64,000 nt of DNA from contig NZ_PGVG01000034.1 of NCBI RefSeq assembly GCF_002795245.1, positions 1 through 64,000 on the forward strand, written 5' to 3'. The notes beneath the pieces are model-generated. The model did not search any database and was not told where the DNA came from. It saw only the letters and a list, made by a program, of their open reading frames with translations. Both the position numbers and the translations under genes were made by a program. The stretch's first letter is position 1; each line of letters begins with the position of its first letter. The DNA comes from Bradyrhizobium forestalis. Lineage in GTDB: Bacteria; Pseudomonadota; Alphaproteobacteria; Rhizobiales; Xanthobacteraceae. Positions 54,148 to 64,000 of this stretch are shown here, in pieces.

Positions 54148-54321
54148 GTAGGATGGGTTGAGCCTTGCGAAACCCATCGCTTCCGTTTTGTGAGAGCGTT
54201 CCGTCATGACCGCGTGCGGTCGTAACTTCGTTCCGGCTGGACGCTTCTTCATCGTCCGTCTTCAATATGGCGAGAGGGGGCTTTGGCGATGGGTTTCGCA
54301 AGGGCTCAACCCATCCTACGG
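54148..54321. repeat. Long inverted-repeat element, family D copy 2
   Basis: GTAGGATGGGTTGAGCCTTG at the left and CAAGGGCTCAACCCATCCTA at the right, with AAACCCATCGC and GCGATGGGTTT inside. It starts 17 bases after the RTX stop. The interior is shorter than in 45333-45584 but begins the same way. Confidence 0.8.
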
Positions 54322-54438
54322 GCTGGTGGTCAAAGGCGCCGGTGATGTCCGCCATCGCGCCGCCATGGCAGAGAAGCGAACATCAAGCGCGCCGGAGTCG
54401 AGCAGTCCGGTCCAACAAGGATGCGGCCTCAGGCGTGC

Positions 54439-54642
54439 CTACTCGTCTTCGTCCTCATCCTCCTCGTCCTCTTCCTCGTCTTCCTCCACCTGCACGAGCG
54501 TGGCCAGCGGCAGCGTCTCGCGGAACAAATCGCCTTCCATGCCCATCCACAGGCACAGCACCTCGTCTTCCTTGATTTCCGCAACCGTCAGCGGCTGGCC
54601 GCCGGATTTCAGCATCACGACATCGCCGGCTTTCAGATCCAT
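54439..54642 (-). CDS. YodC-family (DUF2158) small protein with acidic tail
   Basis: A 67-residue protein: MDLKAGDVVMLKSGGQPLTV, then EDEVLCLWMGMEGDLFRETL, matching the YodC/DUF2158 family. These small beta proteins are typically of unknown function. The C-terminus ATLVQVEEDEEEDEEDEDED is a poly-acidic tail, like those of the small genes at 43042 and 44313, in the same accessory stretch. Upstream on its strand is AAAGGACAATCC before the ATG, a good ribosome site. Confidence 0.82.
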   Translation of the reverse strand: MDLKAGDVVMLKSGGQPLTVAEIKEDEVLCLWMGMEGDLFRETLPLATLVQVEEDEEEDEEDEDEDE

Positions 54643-54962
54643 GGATTGTCCTTTCAGGTTGATCGATGCGAGGCTAACAGGCCGTCATGACAGGCCGATC
54701 ACGCCGGCTGTGCGTACCGGGAAATTCCACCGGCGCGTTGCGATACGGTCTTGGCTGCGCCCGCTCGCGATCGGCTGGCTCGGCAGGCACCGGTTGCGGA
54801 TGCGGCTCACGCAGAAGCTTTCGCAGGCCCCGCGACGATGACATCATGCTCCTGTTTTGCCCGACGAGTCAAAGTCGTTTCGTAAAATCCGTAAGTTCTT
54901 GATTTTGCAGCGGCGCCCTACTGTGCATGGGGTTGTTTTTCAGTTTTTGATTTGGCGCGCCG
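54643..54962. other. Intergenic stretch without a supported gene
   Basis: No open frame with a motif or ribosome site. GATTTTGCAGC and TTTTTCAGTTTTTGATTT near 54900-54950 are AT-rich and may hold the terminator of the leftward hemF-phosphatase operon, though no stem is obvious. Confidence 0.5.
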
Positions 54963-55712
54963 TTACGCCTGCTGCGGCACCAGCTCCATCAGCGAGCGGA
55001 TGATGCGGTCGGGCTTGACCGTCGAGCCTTTGGGCAGGCCGTCGCCATGCACGTCCATCCAGATCGAATAGATGCCGAGGCGCTGCGGCGTCACGACTTC
55101 CCATTCCAGATTGTCGCCGATCATCCAGGTATCCTCGGCGGTGACGCCGAGCGCCTCCATGGCGTGCAGATAGGCGCGCTCCTCGGGCTTGCCGAAGCCG
55201 TGCTCGCCCTCGATCTGGATGTGGTGGAAGCGGTGCGCCAGCTCGAAACGCTCGACCTTGGCGCGCTGCATGTCGGCGGCGCCGTTGGTCACCAGTGCGA
55301 GCTTGATGCCGAGCGCCTTGAACCGGTCGATCGCCTCATGCGCGCCGGGGAAGACGAACATCTCCTCCTCGCGATAGGCGGTGAAGCGGTCGGCGAGGCG
55401 AATGGCGAGGTCGTCGGGCAGGGCGCGGTGGCCGGCGGCCGCGAGCGCGGCAAAACCGCCCTTGACCGTGAGGTGACGGGCCTCGGCGAGCTTCATCCGC
55501 CACGCCGCTTCCGCGTTCGCCCAGAAGTTTCGCGCGAAAGCCAGCACCGCGGTCGCGACCTGCGGCGGCGGCAACGGCGCCAGTTCTTCGGCGAACTCGG
55601 CGGTGATCGTGTTCCAGGCGATCTCGGGACGGCCATAGGCCGACAGGATGGTGTCGTCCATGTCGATCAGCATGGCGCGCGGCAGCGGCGGCATCGCGAG
55701 GCTCACGGCCAT
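54963..55712 (-). CDS. HAD-family phosphatase
   Basis: A 249-residue HAD hydrolase. Motif I is LIDMDDTILSAYG (about 15-27), motif II LALVTNGAADMQRAKV, the lysine is in GFGKPEERAYLHAME and motif IV is WMIGDNLEWEVVTPQRLG. The cap is the C1 type. Substrate unknown. It begins inside the end of hemF (10-base overlap, opposite to normal spacing but common in coupled genes), so the two are probably co-expressed. Confidence 0.85.
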   Translation of the reverse strand: MAVSLAMPPLPRAMLIDMDDTILSAYGRPEIAWNTITAEFAEELAPLPPPQVATAVLAFARNFWANAEAAWRMKLAEARHLTVKGGFAALAAAGHRALPDDLAIRLADRFTAYREEEMFVFPGAHEAIDRFKALGIKLALVTNGAADMQRAKVERFELAHRFHHIQIEGEHGFGKPEERAYLHAMEALGVTAEDTWMIGDNLEWEVVTPQRLGIYSIWMDVHGDGLPKGSTVKPDRIIRSLMELVPQQA

Positions 55713-56596
55713 TTCACCTCCGGCGGCAGCGACGACAGGATCGAATCCACATTGCCGCCGGTCTTGAGTCCAAAGATCGTGCCGCGGTCGTAGAGCAGGT
55801 TGAACTCGACATAGCGGCCGCGCCGGATCAGTTGCTCCTCGCGGTCCGCAGCGGTCCAGGCGCTCGCGAAATTGCGCCGCACGATCTCAGGATAGATCTT
55901 CAGGAAGGCGCGGCCGACATCCTGGGTGAACACGAGGTCGGCGTCCCAATCGCCGCTGTCGTGCCAGTCGTAGAAGATGCCGCCGATGCCGCGCGCCTCT
56001 TTGCGGTGCGGCAGGTAGAAATACTCGTCGCACCATTTCTTGTACTTGTCGTAATCGGCAACGCCGCTCGGCTGGTTGCAGGCCTGTTTCATCGCAGCGT
56101 GGAAGGCGATGCTGTCCGCGTCGTTCTGCGTCCGCCTTCGCTCCAGCACCGGCGTGAGGTCGGCGCCGCCGCCGAACCAGGCTTTTGTGGTGACGACAAA
56201 GCGCGTGTTCATGTGCACGGCGGGGACGTTCGGATTGCGCATGTGCGCGATCAGCGAGATGCCGGACGCCCAGAATTTTGGATCCTCCGCGGCGCCCGGA
56301 ATCTGGGCGCGAAACTCGGGTGCGAACTCGCCGTGCACGGTCGAGCAGTGCACGCCGACCTTCTCGAACAGGCGGCCATGCATCATCGACATCACGCCGC
56401 CGCCGCCGGGCGCGCCAGTGTGGTCGGTGCGCTGCCAGGGCGTGCGCTTGAAGCGGCCGGCTTCGCCCGGATAGAGGCTTTGCGGTGCGTCATCCTCGAG
56501 CCGCTCGAAGCTTGCGCAGATGTCGTCGCGCAAGCGCTCGAACCAGGCGCGGGCGCGGGCCTTGCGGTCTTCGATCGTCGTGACGTCCATCTGCAT
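55703..56596 (-). CDS. hemF: Oxygen-dependent coproporphyrinogen III oxidase
   Basis: A 297-residue HemF that decarboxylates coproporphyrinogen III to protoporphyrinogen IX using oxygen, in heme synthesis. Family landmarks: TGAPGGGGVMSMMHGRLFEK, FRAQIPGAAEDPKFWASGIS, PNVPAVHMNTRFVVTTKAWF and FGGGADLTPVLE; DEYFYLPHRKEARGIGGIFY and FNLLYDRGTIFGLKTGGNVD complete the active site. Length is normal. A second start codon (MDVTTI) two residues in is possible. It precedes the HAD phosphatase on its strand and follows queE by nine bases. Confidence 0.95.
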   Translation of the reverse strand: MQMDVTTIEDRKARARAWFERLRDDICASFERLEDDAPQSLYPGEAGRFKRTPWQRTDHTGAPGGGGVMSMMHGRLFEKVGVHCSTVHGEFAPEFRAQIPGAAEDPKFWASGISLIAHMRNPNVPAVHMNTRFVVTTKAWFGGGADLTPVLERRRTQNDADSIAFHAAMKQACNQPSGVADYDKYKKWCDEYFYLPHRKEARGIGGIFYDWHDSGDWDADLVFTQDVGRAFLKIYPEIVRRNFASAWTAADREEQLIRRGRYVEFNLLYDRGTIFGLKTGGNVDSILSSLPPEVKWP

Positions 56597-56605
56597 TCCC
56601 GTGTC

Positions 56606-57238
56606 CTACCTGATGCCGAGCGATTTGTGCGTCTGCACGCTCAGCCGCCATTGCGGATGGCGCAGGCAATAGTCGATCGCGCGCGCGGTGTTCTCGATGA
56701 CCTCGGGCCCGTCCATCGGCTGCAGCGAGAAGCGTTCGAAGGCGAGATCCTCAAATGCTTCGGGCATCGCCAACGCTTGCGGATAGACCAGCTTCAGCTC
56801 GTGGCCTTGGCGCAGGACCAGCTCGCTGCCGCCCTTGGGGCTGACGCAGATCCAGTCGAGCCCCTCCGGAGCTGCGATCGTGCCGTTGGTCTCGACGCCG
56901 ATCTCGAAGCCTCTCGCGTGCAGCGCGTCGATCAGCGCGGCGTCGACCTGGAGCAGCGGCTCGCCGCCGGTCAGAACCACGTAGCGGTTGTCGGCAGCCG
57001 CCGTCCATTGCGCGGCGATGGTGTCGGCGAGTTCCGCGGCCGAGCCGTAGCGGCCGCCGAGGGTGCCATCGGTCCCGACGAAATCCGTGTCGCAGAACTT
57101 GCAGGTCGCATCCACGCGGTCGGCCTCGCGGCCGCTCCAGAGGTTGCAGCCGGCAAAACGGCAGAACACGGAGGCGCGCCCGGCATGGGCGCCTTCGCCT
57201 TGCAGGGTCAGGAAGATCTCCTTGACCGCGTAACTCAA
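56606..57238 (-). CDS. queE: 7-carboxy-7-deazaguanine synthase
   Basis: A 210-residue radical-SAM enzyme converting 6-carboxytetrahydropterin to 7-carboxy-7-deazaguanine in queuosine synthesis. The [4Fe-4S] cysteines are in AGCNLW and TCKFCDTDF, spaced C-x14-C-x2-C, the rarer QueE arrangement rather than C-x3-C-x2-C. TLQGEGAHAGRASVFCRF and LTGGEPLLQVDAALID are conserved SAM-binding parts. No queC or queD is adjacent. It lies between trmL and hemF on one strand, a probable three-gene set. Confidence 0.92.
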   Translation of the reverse strand: MSYAVKEIFLTLQGEGAHAGRASVFCRFAGCNLWSGREADRVDATCKFCDTDFVGTDGTLGGRYGSAAELADTIAAQWTAAADNRYVVLTGGEPLLQVDAALIDALHARGFEIGVETNGTIAAPEGLDWICVSPKGGSELVLRQGHELKLVYPQALAMPEAFEDLAFERFSLQPMDGPEVIENTARAIDYCLRHPQWRLSVQTHKSLGIR

Positions 57239-57256
57239 GCCTCTCTCCTCAACCTG

Positions 57257-57715
57257 TCAAACTTGCGGGTTCCGGATCTGCCGCAGCGCCTCGCCCGCGG
57301 CCATGGCCGCCGTCATGGCGACATTGAGCGACCGCAGCCCCGCCTTGATCGGGATCACCAGGTGCGCATCGGCAGCCTCGACCACCGCGTCGGTGACGCC
57401 GGCGCTCTCGCGCCCGAATAGCAGGATGTCCGAGCTCTGGTAATGAAAATCGCGATAGTCGGTGGCGGCCTTGGTGGTGAACAGCAGCAGCCGGCAGCCC
57501 TGGCCTGCGCGCCAGTCCTCGAATTTCGCCCAGGAGTCATGGCGGGTGAGCCTGACATGGTCGAGGTAATCCATTCCCGCCCGGCGGAACAAGCGATCGG
57601 AGACGGGGAAGCCCGCAGGTTCGATGATATGGGCGGCCATGCCCAGGCAGGCGCAAAGCCTGAGAATCGTGCCGGTGTTCTGAGCGATGTCAGGCTGGAA
57701 AAGCGCGATCTGCAT
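57257..57715 (-). CDS. trmL: tRNA (cytidine/uridine-2'-O)-methyltransferase TrmL
   Basis: A 152-residue SPOUT methyltransferase. MQIALFQPDIAQNTGTILRL opens the fold; the C-terminal knot has SSDILLFGRESAGVTDAVVE and IPIKAGLRSLNVAMTAAMAA, as in TrmL, which 2'-O-methylates the wobble base of tRNA-Leu. The start at 57715 is the family methionine; the frame extends to 57790 but lacks family residues. It heads the trmL-queE-hemF group. Confidence 0.92.
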   Translation of the reverse strand: MQIALFQPDIAQNTGTILRLCACLGMAAHIIEPAGFPVSDRLFRRAGMDYLDHVRLTRHDSWAKFEDWRAGQGCRLLLFTTKAATDYRDFHYQSSDILLFGRESAGVTDAVVEAADAHLVIPIKAGLRSLNVAMTAAMAAGEALRQIRNPQV

Positions 57716-57992
57716 GGGCTGTGTCAGGGGTCGATGCGGGCCGGAATGTCTCAATAAAACATCGCCCGCCCGGGAATTCGTGCATGGCACGCTCCCACGC
57801 CGTTAGCGGGCTTGCGCTCGCACGGCAAGGGTGCCAATAGAACGATTCTGGACTGCTAATTCACCCGTTTTGAGGTGAACAGCCAAGTTCTGCCGCCGCG
57901 GGGGGCCGCGGGCGCCGGCAGCCTTTCCGGGGACCTCATGGGCGCCCCCCGGAGCGGTTCCACCGGTCGCATAAGAAGAAAGGGTTGGAATC

Positions 57993-58523
57993 GTGACGAC
58001 AGCGTCTTCGGCGGACCATCCGACACGCCGTGATTTCTTATTCGTTGCAACAGGGGCAGCTGCAGCAGTAGGGGGCGCGGCTGCGCTCTGGCCCTTCATC
58101 TCGCAAATGAATCCGGATGCATCGACCATCGCCGCCGGTGCGCCGATCGAGGTCGATCTCAGCCCGATCGCCGTGGGCCAGGACATCAAGGTGTTCTGGC
58201 GCGGCAAGCCGATCTACATCAGCCACCGCACCAAGAAGCAGATCGACGAGGCGCGCGCCGTCAACGTGGCGAGCCTGCCCGATCCGCAGTCCGACGAGGC
58301 CCGGGTCAAGTCCGGCCACGAGCAGTGGCTGGTCGTGATCGGCATCTGCACCCATCTCGGTTGCATCCCGATCGCTCATGAAGGCAGTTACGACGGGTTC
58401 TTCTGCCCCTGCCATGGGTCGCAGTACGATTCGTCCGGCCGCATCCGCCAGGGGCCCGCGCCCGCGAACCTGCCGGTGCCGCCGTACCAGTTCGTTTCCG
58501 ACACCAAAATCCAGATCGGCTGA
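57993..58523 (+). CDS. petA: Rieske iron-sulfur subunit of cytochrome bc1
   Basis: A 176-residue Rieske protein with a twin-arginine signal/anchor TRRDFLFVATGAAAAVGGAA (about 11-30). The [2Fe-2S] ligands are CTHLGC (119-124) and CPCHG (138-142). It passes electrons from ubiquinol to cytochrome c1 in the periplasm. GTG 57993 is the start, with AAAGGG a few bases upstream. The fbcH gene follows after 64 bases; together they form the fbcFH operon known from Bradyrhizobium. Confidence 0.95.
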   Translation: MTTASSADHPTRRDFLFVATGAAAAVGGAAALWPFISQMNPDASTIAAGAPIEVDLSPIAVGQDIKVFWRGKPIYISHRTKKQIDEARAVNVASLPDPQSDEARVKSGHEQWLVVIGICTHLGCIPIAHEGSYDGFFCPCHGSQYDSSGRIRQGPAPANLPVPPYQFVSDTKIQIG

Positions 58524-58587
58524 GCTTCGGACCTTCGTCCGAAGCCTTCGCGCCGTCTCGTCGTAGTTATTTCCTCAGGATCGCATC

Positions 58588-60660
<2,073 letters not shown>

Positions 60661-60684
60661 GCGGCGAAAGACGAGATATGAAAG

Positions 60685-60708
60685 AGCCCCCGCGAGGGGG
60701 CTTTTTTT
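60685..60708 (+). terminator. Terminator of the petA-fbcH operon
   Basis: AGCCCCC (60685-60691), loop GCGA, GGGGGCT (60696-60702), then a T tract. Confidence 0.9.
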
Positions 60709-60711
60709 GTT

Positions 60712-60818
60712 GCTCATTCCGGGGCGCGCGACAGCGCGAGCCCGGAATCCATCGCGCGACAGAGTTGGTGGATGAATGGATTCCGGGCTCGATGCTGACG
60801 CATCGCCCCGGAATGACG
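60712..60818. repeat. Interspersed palindromic repeat, family C copy 2
   Basis: CATTCCGGGGCGCGCGACAG and CATCGCCCCGGAATGACG at the ends, with inner CCCGGAATCCAT and ATGGATTCCGGG. It matches 23477-23580. Confidence 0.85.
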
Positions 60819-60895
60819 AGAGTGTGGATTGCGCCGCGCGCTTGCACCCGCCAGAATACCGCCAACCGCTCCCCCAAAACTCACCGGAGGACACC

Positions 60896-61570
60896 ATGGG
60901 AACCGCCATCACCTTCAAGCGTCCGGACGGCAAGGACGCCTCGGGCTATCTCGCCAATGCCGCGCGCGGCAACGCGCCGGGCGTGGTCGTGATCCAGGAA
61001 TGGTGGGGGTTGTCGGACCAGATCAAGGGCCTGTGCGATCGCTTCGCGCTCGCCGGCTTCGATGCGCTTGCGCCCGATCTCTACAAGGGCAAGGTGGTGC
61101 CCTATCACGACACGGACAGCGCCAACAAGGAGATGAACTCGCTCGACTTCATGGACGCGACCACGCAGACCGTACGCGGCGCCGCGCAATATCTGTCGCG
61201 CAATGGCGCCAAGGTCGGGCTGACTGGCTTCTGCCTCGGCGGCGCCGTCACCATCATCGGCGCGACCAAGATCCCGGAGCTTGCGGCCGGCGTCGTGTTC
61301 TACGGCATTCCGCCGGAGCAGGCGGCCAAGCCCGCCGACGTCAAGATCCCGCTCCAGGCCCATTTCGCCAACAAGGACGATTGGTGCACGCCGGAGCTGG
61401 TCACTGGCTTCGAGAAGGCCATGAAGGCCGCCGGCAAGTCGTTCGAGCTGTTCCGCTATGACGCCGAGCACGCCTTCGTCAACGAGCAGCGCCAGGCCGT
61501 GCACGACCGCGAAGCCGCCGAGCTCGCCTGGGGCCGGGCGACGGAGTTTTTCCGGAAGCATCTGGGGTAG
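60896..61570 (+). CDS. Dienelactone hydrolase family protein
   Basis: A 224-residue alpha/beta-hydrolase of the dienelactone hydrolase family. The nucleophile Cys113 is in GFCLGGAV, the acid Asp161 in ANKDDW (KDDW) and the histidine His192 in AEHAF. VVVIQEWWGLSDQIKGLCDR opens the fold. Relatives hydrolyse dienelactone in chlorocatechol breakdown, but many have unrelated or unknown ester substrates, and no aromatic pathway gene is nearby. GGAGG precedes ATG 60896, so the longer frame to 60776, which runs through a repeat, is not used. Confidence 0.9.
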   Translation: MGTAITFKRPDGKDASGYLANAARGNAPGVVVIQEWWGLSDQIKGLCDRFALAGFDALAPDLYKGKVVPYHDTDSANKEMNSLDFMDATTQTVRGAAQYLSRNGAKVGLTGFCLGGAVTIIGATKIPELAAGVVFYGIPPEQAAKPADVKIPLQAHFANKDDWCTPELVTGFEKAMKAAGKSFELFRYDAEHAFVNEQRQAVHDREAAELAWGRATEFFRKHLG

Positions 61571-61583
61571 TTGCCAGCCGGTA

Positions 61584-61664
61584 CCCCGGATGAGCAAAGC
61601 GATATCCGGGCAACCTCTCGACCAAGACCCGGATGTCGCTTCGCTCATCCGGGCTACGGCTCCG
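61584..61664. repeat. Palindromic repeat, CCCGGATGAGC type
   Basis: CCCCGGATGAGCAAAGCGAT and its counterpart ATGTCGCTTCGCTCATCCGG form an imperfect palindrome after the hydrolase stop, before the trp promoter. Confidence 0.7.
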
Positions 61665-61678
61665 CCGCCCAGCCACCC

Positions 61679-61708
61679 TTGACGCGGCCCCCCGGCCATG
61701 GTGAGTAT
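61679..61708 (+). promoter_or_regulatory. Probable promoter of the trp leader
   Basis: TTGACG (61679-61684), 18 bases, GAGTAT (61703-61708). A start seven or eight bases on would fall at or beside the A of ATG 61716, so the leader peptide may be translated from a leaderless transcript, as known for trpL in Sinorhizobium. Confidence 0.5.
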
Positions 61709-61715
61709 CCGCCCC

Positions 61716-61763
61716 ATGAGCACCGCCGTCCGCCCAGCCCGTCTTTGGTGGCGCACCTCCTAA
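61716..61763 (+). CDS. trpL: Trp leader peptide
   Basis: A 15-residue peptide MSTAVRPARLWWRTS with two adjacent Trp codons (61746-61751), just before its TAA (61761-61763). Ribosome stalling here when Trp is short would set the fold of the following hairpins. Another start, ATG 61698, would add six residues (MVSIRP). Leaderless start at 61716 is favoured by the promoter spacing. Rhizobial TrpL peptides are also reported to have trans-acting roles. Confidence 0.8.
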   Translation: MSTAVRPARLWWRTS

Positions 61764-61840
61764 CGAGGTGGCCGGTGCGATTTCCCTTTCCCAAATCGTC
61801 TGAGGTCGCCAACGCAGTGCGGCGGCCTGATCGTTTGTCC
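61754..61840 (+). promoter_or_regulatory. Trp transcription attenuator
   Basis: Hairpin 1:2 is CACCTC (61754-61759) with GAGGTG (61765-61770). A competing stem is CGATTT (61778-61783) with AAATCG (61793-61798). The terminator stem is AGGTCGCC (61803-61810) with GGCGGCCT (61821-61828, one wobble), followed by TCGTTTGTCC. This is the order expected for ribosome-mediated attenuation upstream of trpE(G). Confidence 0.75.
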
Positions 61841-61879
61841 TGTGTGGCGTTCCCTCGGCAAGTTTCGTAAGAGGACCCC

Positions 61880-64000
61880 ATGAACAGGACCGTCTTTGCC
61901 CTCCCGGCCAGAAGCGACTATGTGACCCGCGCGGGTCTTGCGATCACGCGCGTGGCGGAGCAATTCACCGGCGGCGCCAACAGGCTCGACGATCTCGTCA
62001 ACCTGCTCGACCGCCGCCGCGGCGTGGTGCTGTCCTCGGGCACGACCGTGCCCGGCCGCTACGAGAGTTTTGACCTCGGCTTCTCGGACCCGCCGCTCAA
62101 GCTCGAGACGGTTGGCGTCAATTTCAAGCTGGAGGCTCTGAACGGGCGCGGGGAGGTGCTGATCGCCTTCGTCGGCGATGTCCTGCGCGATCCTTGTGTG
62201 GTGATCTCCGAGAAGAGCGCGACGCACCTTGCCGGCCACATCATCCGCGGCGATGCGCCGGTCGAGGAGGACCAGCGCACCCGGCGCGCCAGCGTGATGT
62301 CGCTGGTGCGCGACATCATTGCCGCCTTCTCCGCCAACGACGACGGGCTGCTCGGCCTGTTCGGCGCCTTCGCTTACGATCTCGTGTTCCAGATCGAGGA
62401 CCTCGTGCAGAAGCGCCCGCGCGAGGCCGACCAGCGCGACATCGTGCTCTACGTGCCCGATCGCCTGCTGGCCTATGACCGCGCCACCGGCCGCGGCGTG
62501 GTGCTCTCCTACGATTTCGCCTGGAAGGGCAAGTCGACCGAAGGTCTGCCGCGCGAGACCGCCGACAGCCCATATCTGAAGACGCCCCGCCAGGGCTTTG
62601 CCGATCACGCGCCCAGCGAATATCAGGCCACCGTCGAGACCGCACGCGCCGCCTTTGCCCGTGGCGATCTGTTCGAGGCCGTGCCCGGCCAGCTCTTTGC
62701 CGAGCCCTGCGACCGCTCGCCCGCCGAAGTGTTCCAGCGCCTCTGCGTCATCAACCCGTCGCCCTATGGCGCGCTGATGAATCTCGGCGAAGGCGAGTTT
62801 CTCGTCTCGGCTTCGCCGGAAATGTTCGTGCGATCGGACGGCCGCCGCGTCGAGACCTGCCCGATCTCGGGCACGATCGCGCGCGGCCTTGATGCGATCG
62901 GCGATGCCGAGCAGATCCGCCAGCTCCTGAACTCGGAGAAGGACGAGTTCGAGCTCAACATGTGCACCGACGTCGACCGCAACGACAAGGCGCGCGTCTG
63001 CGTGCCCGGCACCATCAAGGTCTTGGCGCGACGGCAGATCGAGACCTACTCGAAGCTGTTCCACACCGTCGACCACGTCGAGGGCATGCTGCGCCCTGGC
63101 TTTGACGCGCTCGATGCCTTCCTCACCCACGCCTGGGCCGTCACCGTGACCGGTGCGCCAAAACTATGGGCGATGCAATTTGTGGAGGATCACGAGCGCT
63201 CGCCGCGGCGCTGGTATGCCGGCGCGATCGGCGCGGTGAATTTCGACGGCAGCATCAACACCGGCCTCACCATCCGCACCATCCGCATGAAGGATGGTCT
63301 CGCCGAGGTGCGCGTCGGCGCCACCTGCCTGTTCGATTCAGACCCTGCCGCGGAAGACCGCGAGTGCCAGGTCAAGGCCGCCGCGCTGTTTCAGGCGCTG
63401 CGCGGCGATCCGCCGAAGCCGCTCTCGACCTTCGCGCCCGATGCCACCGGCTCGGGCAAGCAGGTGCTGCTGATCGATCACGACGACAGCTTCGTGCACA
63501 TGCTCGCCGACTATTTCCGCCAGGTCGGCGCCAGCGTCACCGTGGTCCGCTATGTGCATGCGCTCGACATGCTCAAGCAGAAGAGGTGGGATTTGCTGGT
63601 GCTGTCGCCAGGCCCCGGGCGTCCTGAGGATTTCGGGATCAGGAAGACCATCGATGCGGCGCTGGCGCAGAAGCTGCCGGTGTTCGGCGTCTGCCTCGGC
63701 GTCCAGGCCATCGGCGAATATTTCGGTGGCGAGCTCGGCCAGCTCACCCATCCCGCCCACGGCCGGCCCTCACGGGTGCAGGTGCGCGGCGGCCGCCTGA
63801 TGCGCAACCTGCCGAACGAGATCGTCATCGGCCGCTATCACTCGCTCTATGTCGAGCGCGACAGCATGCCGGAGGTGCTTGATGTCACCGCGAGCACCGA
63901 GGATGGCGTCGCCATGGCGCTGGAGCACAAGACCCTGCCGGTCGCCGGCGTGCAATTCCACCCGGAATCGCTGATGTCGCTCGGTGGCGAGGTGGGGCTA
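61880..64000 (+). CDS. trpE: Anthranilate synthase, fused TrpE-TrpG (cut by window end)
   Basis: The frame stays open to the last base, 707 codons. The N-terminal component I (about 1-510) has the chorismate-binding regions ASPEMFVRSDGRRVETCPIS, GTIARG, NMCTDVDRNDKARVC and YAGAIGAVNFDGSINTGLTI. The C-terminal glutamine amidotransferase has VLLIDHDDSFVHMLADYF, nucleophile Cys605 in GVCLGVQAIGEY and the His/Glu pair in QFHPES (His694, Glu696). It makes anthranilate from chorismate and glutamine, the first step to tryptophan. The fused form is typical of Rhizobiales. AAGAGGA precedes ATG 61880; control is by the attenuator above. Confidence 0.96.
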   Translation, partial: MNRTVFALPARSDYVTRAGLAITRVAEQFTGGANRLDDLVNLLDRRRGVVLSSGTTVPGRYESFDLGFSDPPLKLETVGVNFKLEALNGRGEVLIAFVGDVLRDPCVVISEKSATHLAGHIIRGDAPVEEDQRTRRASVMSLVRDIIAAFSANDDGLLGLFGAFAYDLVFQIEDLVQKRPREADQRDIVLYVPDRLLAYDRATGRGVVLSYDFAWKGKSTEGLPRETADSPYLKTPRQGFADHAPSEYQATVETARAAFARGDLFEAVPGQLFAEPCDRSPAEVFQRLCVINPSPYGALMNLGEGEFLVSASPEMFVRSDGRRVETCPISGTIARGLDAIGDAEQIRQLLNSEKDEFELNMCTDVDRNDKARVCVPGTIKVLARRQIETYSKLFHTVDHVEGMLRPGFDALDAFLTHAWAVTVTGAPKLWAMQFVEDHERSPRRWYAGAIGAVNFDGSINTGLTIRTIRMKDGLAEVRVGATCLFDSDPAAEDRECQVKAAALFQALRGDPPKPLSTFAPDATGSGKQVLLIDHDDSFVHMLADYFRQVGASVTVVRYVHALDMLKQKRWDLLVLSPGPGRPEDFGIRKTIDAALAQKLPVFGVCLGVQAIGEYFGGELGQLTHPAHGRPSRVQVRGGRLMRNLPNEIVIGRYHSLYVERDSMPEVLDVTASTEDGVAMALEHKTLPVAGVQFHPESLMSLGGEVGL

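Noticed and set aside
45333..54321. Composite transposon bounded by the two family D elements
   Set aside because: Their interiors differ in length, no transposase lies between, and no target duplications could be seen; independent copies are simpler.

Overview
The window is a high-GC chromosomal segment of an alphaproteobacterium of the Rhizobiales, most like Bradyrhizobium. Pointers are the cytochrome b/c1 fusion gene fbcH behind a Rieske gene, a fused anthranilate synthase trpE(G) behind a Trp-codon leader, a glpSTPQUV-type glycerol ABC transporter, a GcrA-like regulator, an ScfR-type regulator divergent from isocitrate lyase, and several families of palindromic intergenic repeats. No rRNA, tRNA, CRISPR array, insertion sequence or phage gene was recognised.

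Layout. 0.15-1.4 kb: a small NTF2-like secreted protein and a HAD phosphatase; the first 110 bases can fold into three nested stems. 1.5-11.1 kb: glycerol module glpR, then (after a vapBC-type toxin-antitoxin pair on the other strand) glpD-glpS-glpT-glpP-glpQ-glpU-glpV, ending at a strong terminator. 11.2-18.5 kb: old yellow enzyme, DUF1993 protein, lytic transglycosylase, GYD protein, HtpX protease, TPR protein, a lysine-tailed protein and an HExxH secreted protein. 19-23 kb: ScfR-type regulator divergent from aceA. 23-28 kb: metallophosphoesterase, NUDIX, membrane protein plus GT2 glycosyltransferase, GNAT. 28-31 kb: DUF2946 protein and TonB-dependent receptor under a Zur-like box, probably zinc uptake. 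31.4-38.2 kb: MoxR/DUF58/DUF4159/vWA-like operon. 38.5-42 kb: DUF1285, CoA pyrophosphatase, DUF6111, CCA-adding enzyme and a TSUP transporter that appears frameshifted at its 5' end.

42-55 kb is an accessory stretch with small acidic or cysteine-rich proteins, a hemerythrin, a GcrA-like protein, a LysR/Bug pair, repeats, and an RTX locus: an HlyC-like activating acyltransferase, a secreted propeller-like protein of visibly lower GC, and a large RTX protein whose N-terminus lies in another frame. A near-identical fragment of the RTX gene lies about 3.2 kb upstream. 55-64 kb returns to core genes: HAD phosphatase, hemF, queE, trmL, petA, fbcH, dienelactone hydrolase, then a Trp attenuator and trpE(G), cut by the window end.

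How the genes work together: GlpV/GlpPQU/GlpST bring in glycerol, GlpD oxidises glycerol-3-phosphate into the quinone pool, and FbcH/PetA reoxidise that pool. AceA with its divergent regulator serves C2/acetate metabolism. Except where stated, function calls rest on motif and family recognition by eye; no database search was run.
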